NCBI GenBank assembly: GCA_963702155.1
Contig: OY969717.1
Location: forward strand, 1,364,001-1,428,000
From: G963702155 sp963702155
GTDB lineage: Bacteria > Pseudomonadota > Alphaproteobacteria > Micavibrionales > Micavibrionaceae
Length of the DNA stretch: 64,000 nt
Reading direction: 5' to 3'
Positions within the stretch are counted from its first letter, which is position 1. Every line of letters begins with the position of its first letter. The position numbers were made by a program, and so were the translations under genes. The notes under the pieces are model-generated. The model was not told where the DNA came from and did not search any database. It saw only the letters and a list, made by a program, of their open reading frames with translations. Shown here in pieces: positions 44,101 to 51,482 of this stretch.

Positions 44101-47100
44101 TTATCCGTGGCTGCGGGTGAATATAACACTGTCCTAGGGCAAGGGGCGGGCGGTACAAATTTAAATACAGAAAACAGAAATATTCTGATTGGTTATGGCG
44201 TTGATACAGATAACACCAGCCAACACCTGAACATTGGTAATGTCATCTATGGTTCAATGGGCGCAGACGCGGCAGAATACGCTGCAACGGGCGACGAATC
44301 TGCATCTCTAACATTAGACGGTGGTTTAACAATAACCGGCGCCTTAACCACCGCCGTCTCTGACCTTGGCCTAACCGGCTGTACCAGCTCCCAAGTCATA
44401 AAACGTAACGCCGGAAACACTGCATGGGAATGTGCCGCAGACGCCACTGGAACCGTGACTTTCCCCGTAGACGTTGCATCCGCCACCAACAGAGAAATTT
44501 TCCTCATAGGCACTGATGACTTCCTAAGTTATCGCGGTACGCAAAACACATTCCTTGGTCAACAATCCGGTAATAATGGAAGTGGCGGTAATAATGTTGC
44601 CTTTGGATTTCAGGCAGGAAGCAAAACGACACAAGATCAAAATGTTTTTATTGGTTCAGAAGCCGGCGAAAATAACGTATTGGGTGATCAACACGTTTTT
44701 ATCGGGTATCAAGCCGGACAAAATGTAAACACCAATGTTGATAAAAGCATTTATATCGGCTCACTCGCTGGGCGGGAAGCAGAGCAAACCACCTCTATTA
44801 TGATTGGTGCCAACGCAGGTCAATTTCATGGCGCAACCTCCGTCGCAGGAAATATTTTAATCGGTGAGAAAGCAGGATATGTTAACGATGGAAAATATGT
44901 AGTTGCATTGGGATATGAAGCCATGGGCGCCGGCGGTGGAGCCGCGGATGATACGGTCGCAATAGGGCGCGAAGCTGGACACGATTTGGACACAGGTGAT
45001 AAAAACGTTGTCATTGGCGCATATGCAGGGGATAAAATCACAACCGGTCAGCGTAATACTGTTATAGGATATAATACGGATACACCTGCGGTAGGCACAA
45101 ATTATTATATTAATATTGCAAACGCAATCTACGGCACCAGTGGTACAACCAATGGCGAATTCGATGCAAAAGGCGACACCTCCGCCGATCTTACGATTGA
45201 CGGTGACTTAACTGTAACCGGGGCGCTAACTGCTTCAATAACACCAAGCTTCCCTCTGGATGTTTCAGGCGCAACAAATGATGATATTTTCAAAATCGGC
45301 ACCGAAGACTTTTTATCTTATCATGGCACAAATAATCTATATCTTGGCTTTGAAGCTGGTGAAAGCAGCAATGATAGTGGCGCCGCAGATGGTGGCGATA
45401 ACACTTTCTTAGGATATAGAGCAGGGAAAACAAACACTTCAGGATATGACAATACCTTCATTGGGGCAAATGCCGGTAGCAATAAAGCCGGGGGTACGAG
45501 AGAAGTGACCGTGATAGGTCAGGACGCAGGAAAAGCCATAACGAATAATGCAATGGTTATTATAGGAAGTTCGGCAGTTGAAAACGGACAGGGAGGGTAT
45601 GCAAGCATTGTAATTGGTGAACGTGCGGGTGAAACAATGACTGCTTCTGCAGATTCTATTGTAATTGGTAAAGACGCAATGCGATCCTCTAATAATGCGC
45701 GGGACAACATAGCTATAGGTAGCTTTGCCGGTAACACACTTGATGGTAATGGAAATATTTTATTAGGCTATGGGACAGGGAGTAATGCACAAGGTGCGGA
45801 CCGTAATATCCTTATAGGTAGGGACATTGAACTTGATGGAGTTAACAATGACCGAACGATCAATATTGGTAATATTATTTATGGAAGTATAGGGGCATCA
45901 GATACCGAATATGACGCAAAAGGCGACTCCTCAGCCGACCTTACGATTGACGGGGATTTAACAGTAACTGGAAATCTTACCGCGTCTATAACACCCGCAT
46001 TCCCGCAAGACGTTTCCGGCGCAACGGGGGGTGACATTTTTACCGATGGGACAAATGAGCTTCTCTCTTTCGCAGGAACGGATAACGTTCTTATTGGTAA
46101 AAACGCCGGTGACGCAAATTCAGGTCAACATATTGTCGCAATCGGAGAAGAAGCCGCGCAAGATAATACGGCTAATTATACGGTTGCCATTGGCTATCGC
46201 GCGGGCGAAAAGAACCGAAAACAAGGAAACGTGTTTGTGGGTGAAAATGCCGGTGCAAAAGTTACAACAAATGATAATATTGCAATCGGACGCGACGCAC
46301 TGTCTGCAGAAACAAGTGGCGGAAATAATGTCGCCATTGGTACATCCGCTATGGAGACAAATGGATTGGCCAACGGTAATACCGCCATAGGATGGAATGC
46401 ATATCGCTGGACCGGAGGTGGCGACGGAAACACCGCAATTGGAAGCAGTGCAATGCGGGGGCCTTTCGGAGGGGGGCATGCTGGGGGCTCCGACAATACC
46501 GTAATTGGAAATGATGCTGGGTTTTCAATCAGTACAGGATCTGGAAATATTTTTCTTGGGCATCAAGCTGGAGATACAAACAGAACGGGGAACCGCAATG
46601 TTCTAATAGGGGAGGATGTAGACGTTGCCACAAATTCAACAAGCTATTATATGAACCTTGCGAATGTTATCTACGGTACTATTGGCACAACTGACGGTGA
46701 GTACGCTGCAACCGGTGATAGCTCTGCCGACATCACTATTGATGGTGATGTAACAATTACCGGCTCCGGTACAGTAGGCGGCGTCGCGATCACATCCGAT
46801 ATGCGACTAAAAGACAAACTTGGCGACCTTGATAAAAATGAAATGCTTCAGCGCCTCACCCAATTGGACGGAATTCTCTATAAATTAAAAGGCCGTGAAG
46901 ACATTCAAATGGGTTTCTCCGCGCAAGACATGCAAAAAATATTCCCTGAACTCGTCCGCGAGAATAAGGATGGTTACCTAAGCGTTGATTATATCGGCCT
47001 TATCGCGCCAATGACGGAAGCGATCAAAGCACAGAATCAAGAGAATAAAGCGCTGCGAGCAGAAATATCGGCGCTAAAGCAATCGCAAACCCATACTGAA

Positions 47101-47292
47101 GCAGCGCTTCAAAATTTAAACAAGCAAGTTGATCTACTAAATAAAGCAACTATTAGTAATGTGGATAAAGCAGGATATTCCCCGCTGACGATATTCTTGA
47201 TGTTATTCGGTATAACAATGCTATGTGGCACAGTTTTCGGAACAACCGTAATAACAGTTAAAAATCAAAAACAAAACGCGCTGAAAAAATAA
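38116..47292 (+). CDS. Giant repeat protein with S74 self-cleaving chaperone domain
   Basis: 3058 residues. A short basic N-terminus with ERGNVFF leads into a hydrophobic helix at about 24-42 and a pilin-like helical stretch. From about residue 300 the chain is made of 14-18-residue repeats of the form G-NT-hIG--AG, as in tail-fibre-type adhesins. They are grouped in modules, each closing with a sequence like YLNIGNVIYGDMG and, in five cases, LTGC...QVIKRNAGNTAWEC. Near the C-terminus is a Peptidase_S74 intramolecular chaperone domain: SDMRLK with Ser2894 and Lys2899, IQMGFSAQDMQKIFPELV, and YLSVDYIGLIAPMTEAI. A coiled coil (about 2965-3010) and a membrane helix (about 3021-3047) follow, with a basic cytoplasmic tail. 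Known S74 domains trimerise fibres and cut themselves off. A surface fibre or adhesin is likely. Confidence 0.85.
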   Translation: MRGNSVKNTSKNNFFERGNVFFTLFGAVAVVGVLGAGIMSTMRGPLTTMVNVNMREEAKAKMHVASRLLLTDDAVGGSGAANTDPDSDGAREPPNPATCAGVPANAGCLPSTISAEKLDPWGTNYAYCAWNLGSDTSATGNILEGDTDLNFYTIAIISAAQDKTFATTCGAAPPSVTPAGDDIVVTLTYQDSVAGSGGLWKIKSGAPDTATIAEKIEVNEAASFLGGLNMTGSSAALTLGAASVILPTQATLATCSEANNLLLRINTSGINPVLEMCDDPSGVVDNDWISVAEGASIWQKNGAEIYFNADNVGIGNNNPAFTLDVTGTFNASGAGIFNSTLNVNGNTTLGNDIADTVSITGILGVAGASTLSGDLIANANVTLGNAATDTVTIAGPTTIAETLGVTGTSTLSGDLIANANVTLGNAATDTVTIAGPTTIAETLDVTKKITGSADIETTGGKIEASGNVESGNNVTASNDVIALGGAVKYGAGGANDLTPPSCTATSEKPHWSGSSWSCEPDYGVGSGSGGFPTIQQVLAGGDDANDEDLIDLSVLGVNQICDSHTTTPANCVSQSDLRDANELQGTDITNSLVLDTTTTGQILVWDQTDSQWEVGTGADLTGVTATGVSLPIDVGSDSLIFVDVAGGNQPVLIHDDTNNVLAIGLNAGTALDHTNAGEGDNNTFIGINAGANTTKGNSNTLVGHMAGFASTTAILNTMIGNNSGANTTIGNFNTYLGHESGYENTIGISNVFLGAGAGRHAQSSFNVGVGLGALSNIIAGVVTGNSLTGDSNVALGHAAGVKTTTGTENTFLGHESGTNNTTGARNIIIGANIQNLTATTNDYINIGNTIFGDMGTNPTTAGTGDAALTIDGGLNITGALTTAVADLGLTGCTASQIIKRNAGDTAWECAADIGASGSDAISLRGEDLITTLATDTDTNGQILVWSQTNSQWEVGTGADLTGIPITLPIDVDSDTIILQDVDGGNQPVFIHDDTNNVLAIGLDAGTALDHTNAGEGDDNTLIGVDTGVAVTTGADNTLLGAGTGATNLNTESRNILIGSGVDTDNTDDYLNIGNVIYGDMGDTSVLTDSTARLYIDGDLSVTSSNQGDLGTEILFRTVDHPLREGIIDFTANRASKFQIKYKDDNGSVSLMRSGGFEQGIVYNKDSNAGGNGRLLFINGLGNNVIFVVEQNDTSVNNIAVDGGTTGNGPTLSSNGTDTNIDLNISAVGTGIVNVNSPLTVTGAFTNAITNFNITGCAASQVIKRNAGNTAWECAADIGASGSDAISLRGEDLIATLATDTTTDGQILVWSQTNTQWEVGTGADLTGIPITLPIDVDSDTLIMQDVDGGNQPVMIHDDANGVLAMGLNAGAALDHTNTGDGDNNTLYGKNAGPAVTTGSSNVLMGTDAGLLLKSGSRNTFIGRSAGTTTTNNNDNIFIGFRTGRNMTGNENVFIGKESGGSLGSFNFGLGEKAGNALNGGDGNIMIGDDSGDSITSGDYNITLGFRTSSNTTIGSNNIIIGRQINTPAVDTDNYLNIGQTIFGDMGTNPATAGTGDAAITIDGDLTVSGSIISAVSDLGLTGCTGSQVIKRNAGNTAWECATDATGTVTLPLIVDPTEIILEEVTSGNPVFRRLANGNILIGENAFANEDGGSDSQNTVLGSGAAENAPTSADFNTIIGFGAGDDITNDSMVIIGHKAVNGEFIVAPDGGYGSVVIGESAGYTMRGSGDSIVIGRRAGYLMNDADNNVIIGALAGDSLSSGDNNVFLGNATGSDTTTGSRNILLGNNIETTAATASRELNIGNVIYGTTGTTDGEADAKADASADITIDGDVNVTGALTTAVSDLGLTGCTGSQIIKRNAGNTAWECAADATGTVTFPVDVASATDDDIFKIGTTDLLSYHGVDNIFLGLDAGTATTADKNTFIGASAGASNILGGSNTFIGFEAGMTNSANKDQNTFVGMRAGKNASTQFSVFMGYRAGLNTSGSFNTLIGHDAGLSVAAGEYNTVLGQGAGGTNLNTENRNILIGYGVDTDNTSQHLNIGNVIYGSMGADAAEYAATGDESASLTLDGGLTITGALTTAVSDLGLTGCTSSQVIKRNAGNTAWECAADATGTVTFPVDVASATNREIFLIGTDDFLSYRGTQNTFLGQQSGNNGSGGNNVAFGFQAGSKTTQDQNVFIGSEAGENNVLGDQHVFIGYQAGQNVNTNVDKSIYIGSLAGREAEQTTSIMIGANAGQFHGATSVAGNILIGEKAGYVNDGKYVVALGYEAMGAGGGAADDTVAIGREAGHDLDTGDKNVVIGAYAGDKITTGQRNTVIGYNTDTPAVGTNYYINIANAIYGTSGTTNGEFDAKGDTSADLTIDGDLTVTGALTASITPSFPLDVSGATNDDIFKIGTEDFLSYHGTNNLYLGFEAGESSNDSGAADGGDNTFLGYRAGKTNTSGYDNTFIGANAGSNKAGGTREVTVIGQDAGKAITNNAMVIIGSSAVENGQGGYASIVIGERAGETMTASADSIVIGKDAMRSSNNARDNIAIGSFAGNTLDGNGNILLGYGTGSNAQGADRNILIGRDIELDGVNNDRTINIGNIIYGSIGASDTEYDAKGDSSADLTIDGDLTVTGNLTASITPAFPQDVSGATGGDIFTDGTNELLSFAGTDNVLIGKNAGDANSGQHIVAIGEEAAQDNTANYTVAIGYRAGEKNRKQGNVFVGENAGAKVTTNDNIAIGRDALSAETSGGNNVAIGTSAMETNGLANGNTAIGWNAYRWTGGGDGNTAIGSSAMRGPFGGGHAGGSDNTVIGNDAGFSISTGSGNIFLGHQAGDTNRTGNRNVLIGEDVDVATNSTSYYMNLANVIYGTIGTTDGEYAATGDSSADITIDGDVTITGSGTVGGVAITSDMRLKDKLGDLDKNEMLQRLTQLDGILYKLKGREDIQMGFSAQDMQKIFPELVRENKDGYLSVDYIGLIAPMTEAIKAQNQENKALRAEISALKQSQTHTEAALQNLNKQVDLLNKATISNVDKAGYSPLTIFLMLFGITMLCGTVFGTTVITVKNQKQNALKK
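39219..39443 (+). repeat. 120-bp tandem duplication inside the giant gene
   Basis: Bases 39232-39323 are identical to 39352-39443, at a period of 120 bases or 40 codons, with near-identical flanks. The encoded unit contains STLSGDLIANANVTLGNAA. It keeps the reading frame. The lack of silent changes indicates a recent duplication. Confidence 0.92.
43619..44488 (+). repeat. 720-bp period module repeat inside the giant gene
   Basis: About 150 bases starting at 43619 recur with few changes at 44339, exactly 720 bases (240 codons) later. Related copies begin near 40741, 41843 and 42829. The block encodes ALTTAVSDLGLTGCT, then VIKRNAGNTAWECAADATG and TVTFPVDVASAT. A separate block near 40849-41090 recurs 1092 bases later at 41941. 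These are in-frame module duplications. Confidence 0.88.
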
Positions 47293-47332
47293 GCGATTTG
47301 GATTTCCGAACTGCATGAAGCAAGTATTCTTC

Positions 47333-47398
47333 TTAGGTGGGAACGCCCCCTTCCGGCTTAATGTGGGGGGAAGTCGGGAAAGAAACGTCCCCGCCTAA
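47333..47398. ncRNA. G+C-rich structured element after the giant gene
   Basis: TTAGGTGGGAACG at 47333-47345 pairs with CGTCCCCGCCTAA at 47386-47398 (one wobble, one mismatch). Inside, CCCCC pairs with GGGGG or, alternatively, TTCCGGCTT with AAGTCGGGAA. This stands out in A+T-rich DNA. It may be a 3' UTR structure, an attenuator or a small RNA. There is no T-tract for a standard terminator on the plus strand. The other parts of the 363-base gap show nothing. Confidence 0.45.
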
Positions 47399-47655
47399 AA
47401 AGATTAAAAGCTTATGACAAGCGAGATATCATAAGATTTTGATAAATGCAAGTTTTTTGGTATAAAATTCATTATTTTATTACTTCATTGTATATTCAAA
47501 TAGATTTTATCTGCTGAAAAACAATCAAGTAAAATACAAATCTATGATAACTTTATTGTATAAAATGCATTTTTTTATTGCATTATATTCCCAAAATAGG
47601 ATAAAACAATACTACTTTAGTCATATATTAAAATATTAACGAACGGAGAATTAGT

Positions 47656-47841
47656 ATGAGTGCATCACGTGAAGCAAATATTAAAACATTAGAAGAAATT
47701 GAACTAGCACAAGAAAAGCTAGGCAGTATTTTTTCCGCTGGAAACACTGGCTATAAACTAGAATCATCTTCTACTAGCAAAGAAGATAAAATTACAGCAG
47801 CAGTTCATAATGACTGGCTAAAAAACCACGCGCCTAAATAG
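47656..47841 (+). CDS. Small hypothetical protein, 61 aa
   Basis: 61 residues, MSASREANIKTLEEIELAQ onward, mostly helical and charged, with no signal peptide. ACGGAG precedes the ATG at good spacing, and a strong terminator follows 20 bases after the stop, so it is a real short transcription unit. No family is recognised. Confidence 0.65.
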   Translation: MSASREANIKTLEEIELAQEKLGSIFSAGNTGYKLESSSTSKEDKITAAVHNDWLKNHAPK

Positions 47842-47861
47842 TATTAGTAAATAAAGTTTTT

Positions 47862-47893
47862 AAACGACCGGCCTTAAAATCGGTCGTTTTTGT
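47862..47893 (+). terminator. Rho-independent terminator
   Basis: ACGACCG and CGGTCGT form a seven-base G+C-rich stem followed by TTTTT. It ends the 61-residue gene. Confidence 0.9.
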
Positions 47894-48208
47894 ATGAAAT
47901 ACACTGCGTTTCAAACCGTTATTACACAAAACTTGACTAAAAAACATATTCCTGTCATAACTGCGCCTGTTGTTTTGATATAACGATGCTCTAAGCTAAA
48001 AACGATAAGAGCTTTTAACAGGTCGATTTACAAAAATAAAAAAACCAAAACCGTAAATCCCGTGAGCCTTAAAATTCACCCTTCCTATAAAAAGTTCAAG
48101 TTTTAAAGGATCCTTTTAAAAAAGAGATCCATCATAAGAAAAACACGAGAATACTCTCGCCGTAATACTGCGCGTGGGATTTGAACTTTTATACACATAG
48201 GAAATACG
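47894..48208 (+). promoter_or_regulatory. Upstream region / leader of the DEAD-box helicase gene
   Basis: 315 bases without a gene. A hairpin-forming stretch (CGAGAATACTCTCG at about 48146-48159) lies in the region that would be the mRNA leader. Long structured leaders are common on cold-induced RNA helicase genes, so cold regulation is possible but unproven. Confidence 0.35.
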
Positions 48209-49531
48209 ATGAAAACCTTTGATACACTCCACCTGCACCCAAAACTTTTGAAGTCTTTGGAGCACATGAAATATACCACCCCTACCCCTATTCAGGCGCA
48301 ATCTATCCCCTTAGCCCTGAAAGGACGCGATATTATGGGGTCGGCTCAAACAGGTACCGGCAAAACGGCGGCTTTTTCCATCCCGATCGTTCAAAAACTT
48401 TTGGAAAGCCCAAAAGGTGGTGCATTGATACTTACACCCACGCGCGAGCTGGGAAAACAGATCATGGGCGTTTTAAACCAGATGCTTGGGCCAAAGAGCC
48501 ATATTAAAACCGCCTTTATAATTGGTGGTGAATCGATGAGCAAACAATTCGGACAACTGCGCCAAGGCCCCCGCCTTATCGTTGGAACACCCGGCCGAAT
48601 TAATGACCATCTGGAGCGCGGTTCTTTAAACCTTTCTCAGATTGATTTTCTTGTTTTGGATGAAACAGATCGTATGCTTGATATGGGTTTCACAATCCAA
48701 CTTGAAAAAATATTCAAATTTTTACCTGATAATCGTCAAACATTAATGTTCTCTGCGACATTACCGGATAATATTATGACGATGTCCAAGAAATACATGA
48801 ATAACCCTGAGCGTATTGCCGTTGGTCACAACAATACCCCGATCAAAAACATCAAACAGGATATTATTCGCGTAGATCAGGAAAAGAAATATGGCGAATT
48901 GGTTGAACAATTAAACGAGCGCGAAGGCACGATCCTGATTTTCGCAAAAACAAAACACGGCACAGACAAACTTGCCAAACGTTTGGGCAAAGAAGGTTTT
49001 AGCACAGATGCAATTCATGGTGATTTGAAACAAAGCCGCCGCCAAAAAGTTATAAATGATTTTAGAAATAAAAAATATCGCATTCTGGTCGCAACAGATG
49101 TAGTTGCCCGCGGCCTTGATATTCCTCATATCAAGCACGTCATTAATTATGATCTACCGCAAGTACCCGAAGACTATATCCACCGCATCGGAAGAACGGC
49201 GCGTGCAGGCGCAGAAGGCGAAGCATTGTGTTTGGTAACACCTCAAGACGGTCGTAAATGGCACGCAATACAAATGTTGATTGATCCAGAAGCGGCAAAG
49301 GCCAACAAGCCTGCAAATTCTGATAAGAAAAAGCGTAACTCTCGCCGCCGTAGACCAAATGGCAAAGTCGGAAACCCATATGCCGGCAAGCCAAGTGGCA
49401 ACAAATCATATGCGGGTAAATCGAATGCGGGAAAGCCCAACACAGGTAAGCCAAATAATAATGCTGGTGGTGCAGCAAAACAGGGAAATAAGAAACGTTT
49501 TTACGGCCCCAAAAGATCAAAGGCTGCTTAA
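48209..49531 (+). CDS. DEAD-box RNA helicase, RhlE-like
   Basis: 440 residues. Q-motif region TTPTPIQAQSIPLALKGRD, Walker A AQTGTGKT, PTRELGKQ, TPGR, motif II DETD (residues 151-154), SAT, and C-domain motifs FAKTKHGTDKLAK, ATDVVARGLDIP and HRIGRTARAG are all in order. Motif II has Thr where most members have Ala. The tail from about residue 365 is basic and repetitive (YAGKPSG, YAGKSNAGKPNTGKPN), a likely RNA-binding extension. It unwinds short RNA duplexes in ribosome assembly or decay. A terminator follows. Confidence 0.93.
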   Translation: MKTFDTLHLHPKLLKSLEHMKYTTPTPIQAQSIPLALKGRDIMGSAQTGTGKTAAFSIPIVQKLLESPKGGALILTPTRELGKQIMGVLNQMLGPKSHIKTAFIIGGESMSKQFGQLRQGPRLIVGTPGRINDHLERGSLNLSQIDFLVLDETDRMLDMGFTIQLEKIFKFLPDNRQTLMFSATLPDNIMTMSKKYMNNPERIAVGHNNTPIKNIKQDIIRVDQEKKYGELVEQLNEREGTILIFAKTKHGTDKLAKRLGKEGFSTDAIHGDLKQSRRQKVINDFRNKKYRILVATDVVARGLDIPHIKHVINYDLPQVPEDYIHRIGRTARAGAEGEALCLVTPQDGRKWHAIQMLIDPEAAKANKPANSDKKKRNSRRRRPNGKVGNPYAGKPSGNKSYAGKSNAGKPNTGKPNNNAGGAAKQGNKKRFYGPKRSKAA

Positions 49532-49553
49532 AGCTTTTTGCACATTTCAATAA

Positions 49554-49591
49554 AGTAAAAACGGCAGATTTATCATCTGTCGTTTTTTTAT
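49554..49591 (+). terminator. Rho-independent terminator
   Basis: AAACGGCAGA and TCTGTCGTTT pair around a seven-base loop with one G-T pair, running into TTTTTTT. It ends the helicase gene. Confidence 0.92.
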
Positions 49592-49683
49592 AGAGCATAC
49601 ATTAGGAAAAGGAACTTTAAATAAAAACAACTGTTTGTATAGAAATATGCGCGTATATCCCTTGTAAGAAAGTTAAGACTGCG

Positions 49684-51450
49684 ATGAAAAATAAAATAAT
49701 TAACCAAAAAATTAAAAGCGTTTTTCTATTCGCTGTATTTATAATTTTAATCACACCAAACCATGCAAATGCCGCTATAGAATATGCTGAAAATTTTAAA
49801 GCGTATCTTGAGAACGAAAACTTACGAACTGACAATAATGCCCCGCTTTTTAAGGATGATATTCTCGCATTTTATAAGGCTCGTAATTTTGAACCTATAT
49901 GGTTTGATAAAAAAGCTCAAAACAAAAAAGACATAACAAAATATAAAAACGCAATCATTAATCAGGCCTATGAAAATGCTTTAGAGGCATCTGATTACCA
50001 GTTTAATATCTTAACTGATAAAACCCAAAATACAAAAAATCCAAATGTCGTTTTTAAGACAGAGTGGATGCTTACAAATACGGTTATGCATTATATAAAT
50101 GATATTCGCACAGGCAGAATAGAGCCGCATAAATTCGATTCCATGATCTTTACCCTGCCCCAACACCGCGCACTAGATAAAAGAGCGGCCGATTTTTTAA
50201 ATGCACGAAATCCTGAAAAAGTTCTTAAATCCTTTGCCCCAACACAAAGCGAATATGTTGCGCTTAGGGACAAACTGAAAAAATACCGTAAAATTGCGGA
50301 TCAGGGTGGCTGGCCTTCCATAATTATTAAAAAAGATACGCTTATCTATCCCGGCGAAGCACATCAATCCATACCTCAGATCAGAGAGAGATTAACAATA
50401 GACTTTCACGAATATGATGGCAAAATGCCAAAAAGTATATGGATTGACAAAGCGCAAATCGCCACCGAAGAAATTGCAGACCGCATAGCACATAAAAATT
50501 TGGCTACAGATGAAAAAGACAAACAAATCGCACAAAATGATCCTGCCCTTGTTTATGACGCCAAACTTGCGCAAAAAGTTGCAGAATTTCAATACTTTCA
50601 TGGTAAAAAAGCAGATGCTGTTATCGGCCCTGAAACAATTGGCGCGCTTAATGAAAGTGTAGAAACACATATTGATAAAATCATGCTATCCATGGAACGC
50701 TGGCGCTGGATGCCGGATGATATGGGTAAAAAGCATGTACGGGTAAACATTCCCGCTTTTTACGCACACGCTATAAAAAATGGTAAAACACAGTTTTTCA
50801 TGCCAGTTATTGTAGGTGAAGTCGCGCACCAAACTCCGGTATTTAGTAGCGTTATAAAGAATGTTAAAATCCATCCCGACTGGACATCACCGGATAGCAT
50901 TTCTGAAAGGTATGTTATTCCAAAAATACAAAAAAACCCCGGCGTTATAGATGCGCTAGGCTATCAATTACAAAGCAAGGCAACCGGAGAGATTGTCCCT
51001 TGGAGCGACATAAACATCGAAAGCCTCGATAAAATAAACCTTGCAAATTATCAATTCCGCCAAAAACCAGGGAACAAAAATGCACTGGGTTTAGCGCGGT
51101 TTTCCATCGAAAATAACTACGCTATTTTTATGCACGGTACACCTTCACAAAATCTTTTCAATGAAGATGATCGCACATATAGCTCTGGCTGCATTAGATT
51201 GGAAGACCCTCTCACCATGGCCAATTTTCTATTAAATGATGAAGGTATGAGCAAGTCAGAAGTTGAAACCCTTTATATGTTAGAAGATGGCGAGCACCCT
51301 GACACAACCTATCTTGATTTAAAAGAAGATGTCCCCGTTCATCTTTTATATATGACGGCATGGATTGATAATGGCGGACATTTGCATTTTGCCGATGACG
51401 TATATGGACGCGATAAAAAGCTTAAACAAGCTTTAAAGAGATTAAACTAA
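49684..51450 (+). CDS. L,D-transpeptidase, YcbB/LdtD type
   Basis: 588 residues. A signal peptide (SVFLFAVFIILITPNHANA) is followed by a long scaffold with IWFD near residue 80, a peptidoglycan-binding-like segment (KVAEFQYFHGKKADAVIGPETI) and MERWRWMPDDMGKKHVRVNI. The YkuD catalytic domain has HGTPSQNLF (His484) and SSGCIRLEDP (nucleophile Cys503). It makes 3-3 cross-links between diaminopimelate residues in the periplasm. Paired with a downstream MepK-like gene. Confidence 0.93.
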   Translation: MKNKIINQKIKSVFLFAVFIILITPNHANAAIEYAENFKAYLENENLRTDNNAPLFKDDILAFYKARNFEPIWFDKKAQNKKDITKYKNAIINQAYENALEASDYQFNILTDKTQNTKNPNVVFKTEWMLTNTVMHYINDIRTGRIEPHKFDSMIFTLPQHRALDKRAADFLNARNPEKVLKSFAPTQSEYVALRDKLKKYRKIADQGGWPSIIIKKDTLIYPGEAHQSIPQIRERLTIDFHEYDGKMPKSIWIDKAQIATEEIADRIAHKNLATDEKDKQIAQNDPALVYDAKLAQKVAEFQYFHGKKADAVIGPETIGALNESVETHIDKIMLSMERWRWMPDDMGKKHVRVNIPAFYAHAIKNGKTQFFMPVIVGEVAHQTPVFSSVIKNVKIHPDWTSPDSISERYVIPKIQKNPGVIDALGYQLQSKATGEIVPWSDINIESLDKINLANYQFRQKPGNKNALGLARFSIENNYAIFMHGTPSQNLFNEDDRTYSSGCIRLEDPLTMANFLLNDEGMSKSEVETLYMLEDGEHPDTTYLDLKEDVPVHLLYMTAWIDNGGHLHFADDVYGRDKKLKQALKRLN

Positions 51451-51482
51451 AGCTCGAACCACACATAAATAGGAGAAAAAAA

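Noticed and set aside
38682..46496. Long antisense frames inside the giant gene, rich in Pro, Ala, Ser and Val
   Set aside because: They mirror the Gly/Asn/Thr repeats of the sense frame and start and stop without ribosome sites.
40100..46600. Regularly spaced repeats that could suggest a CRISPR array
   Set aside because: The repeats are codon-phased, degenerate and lie in one open frame; there is no constant repeat with unique spacers and no cas gene.
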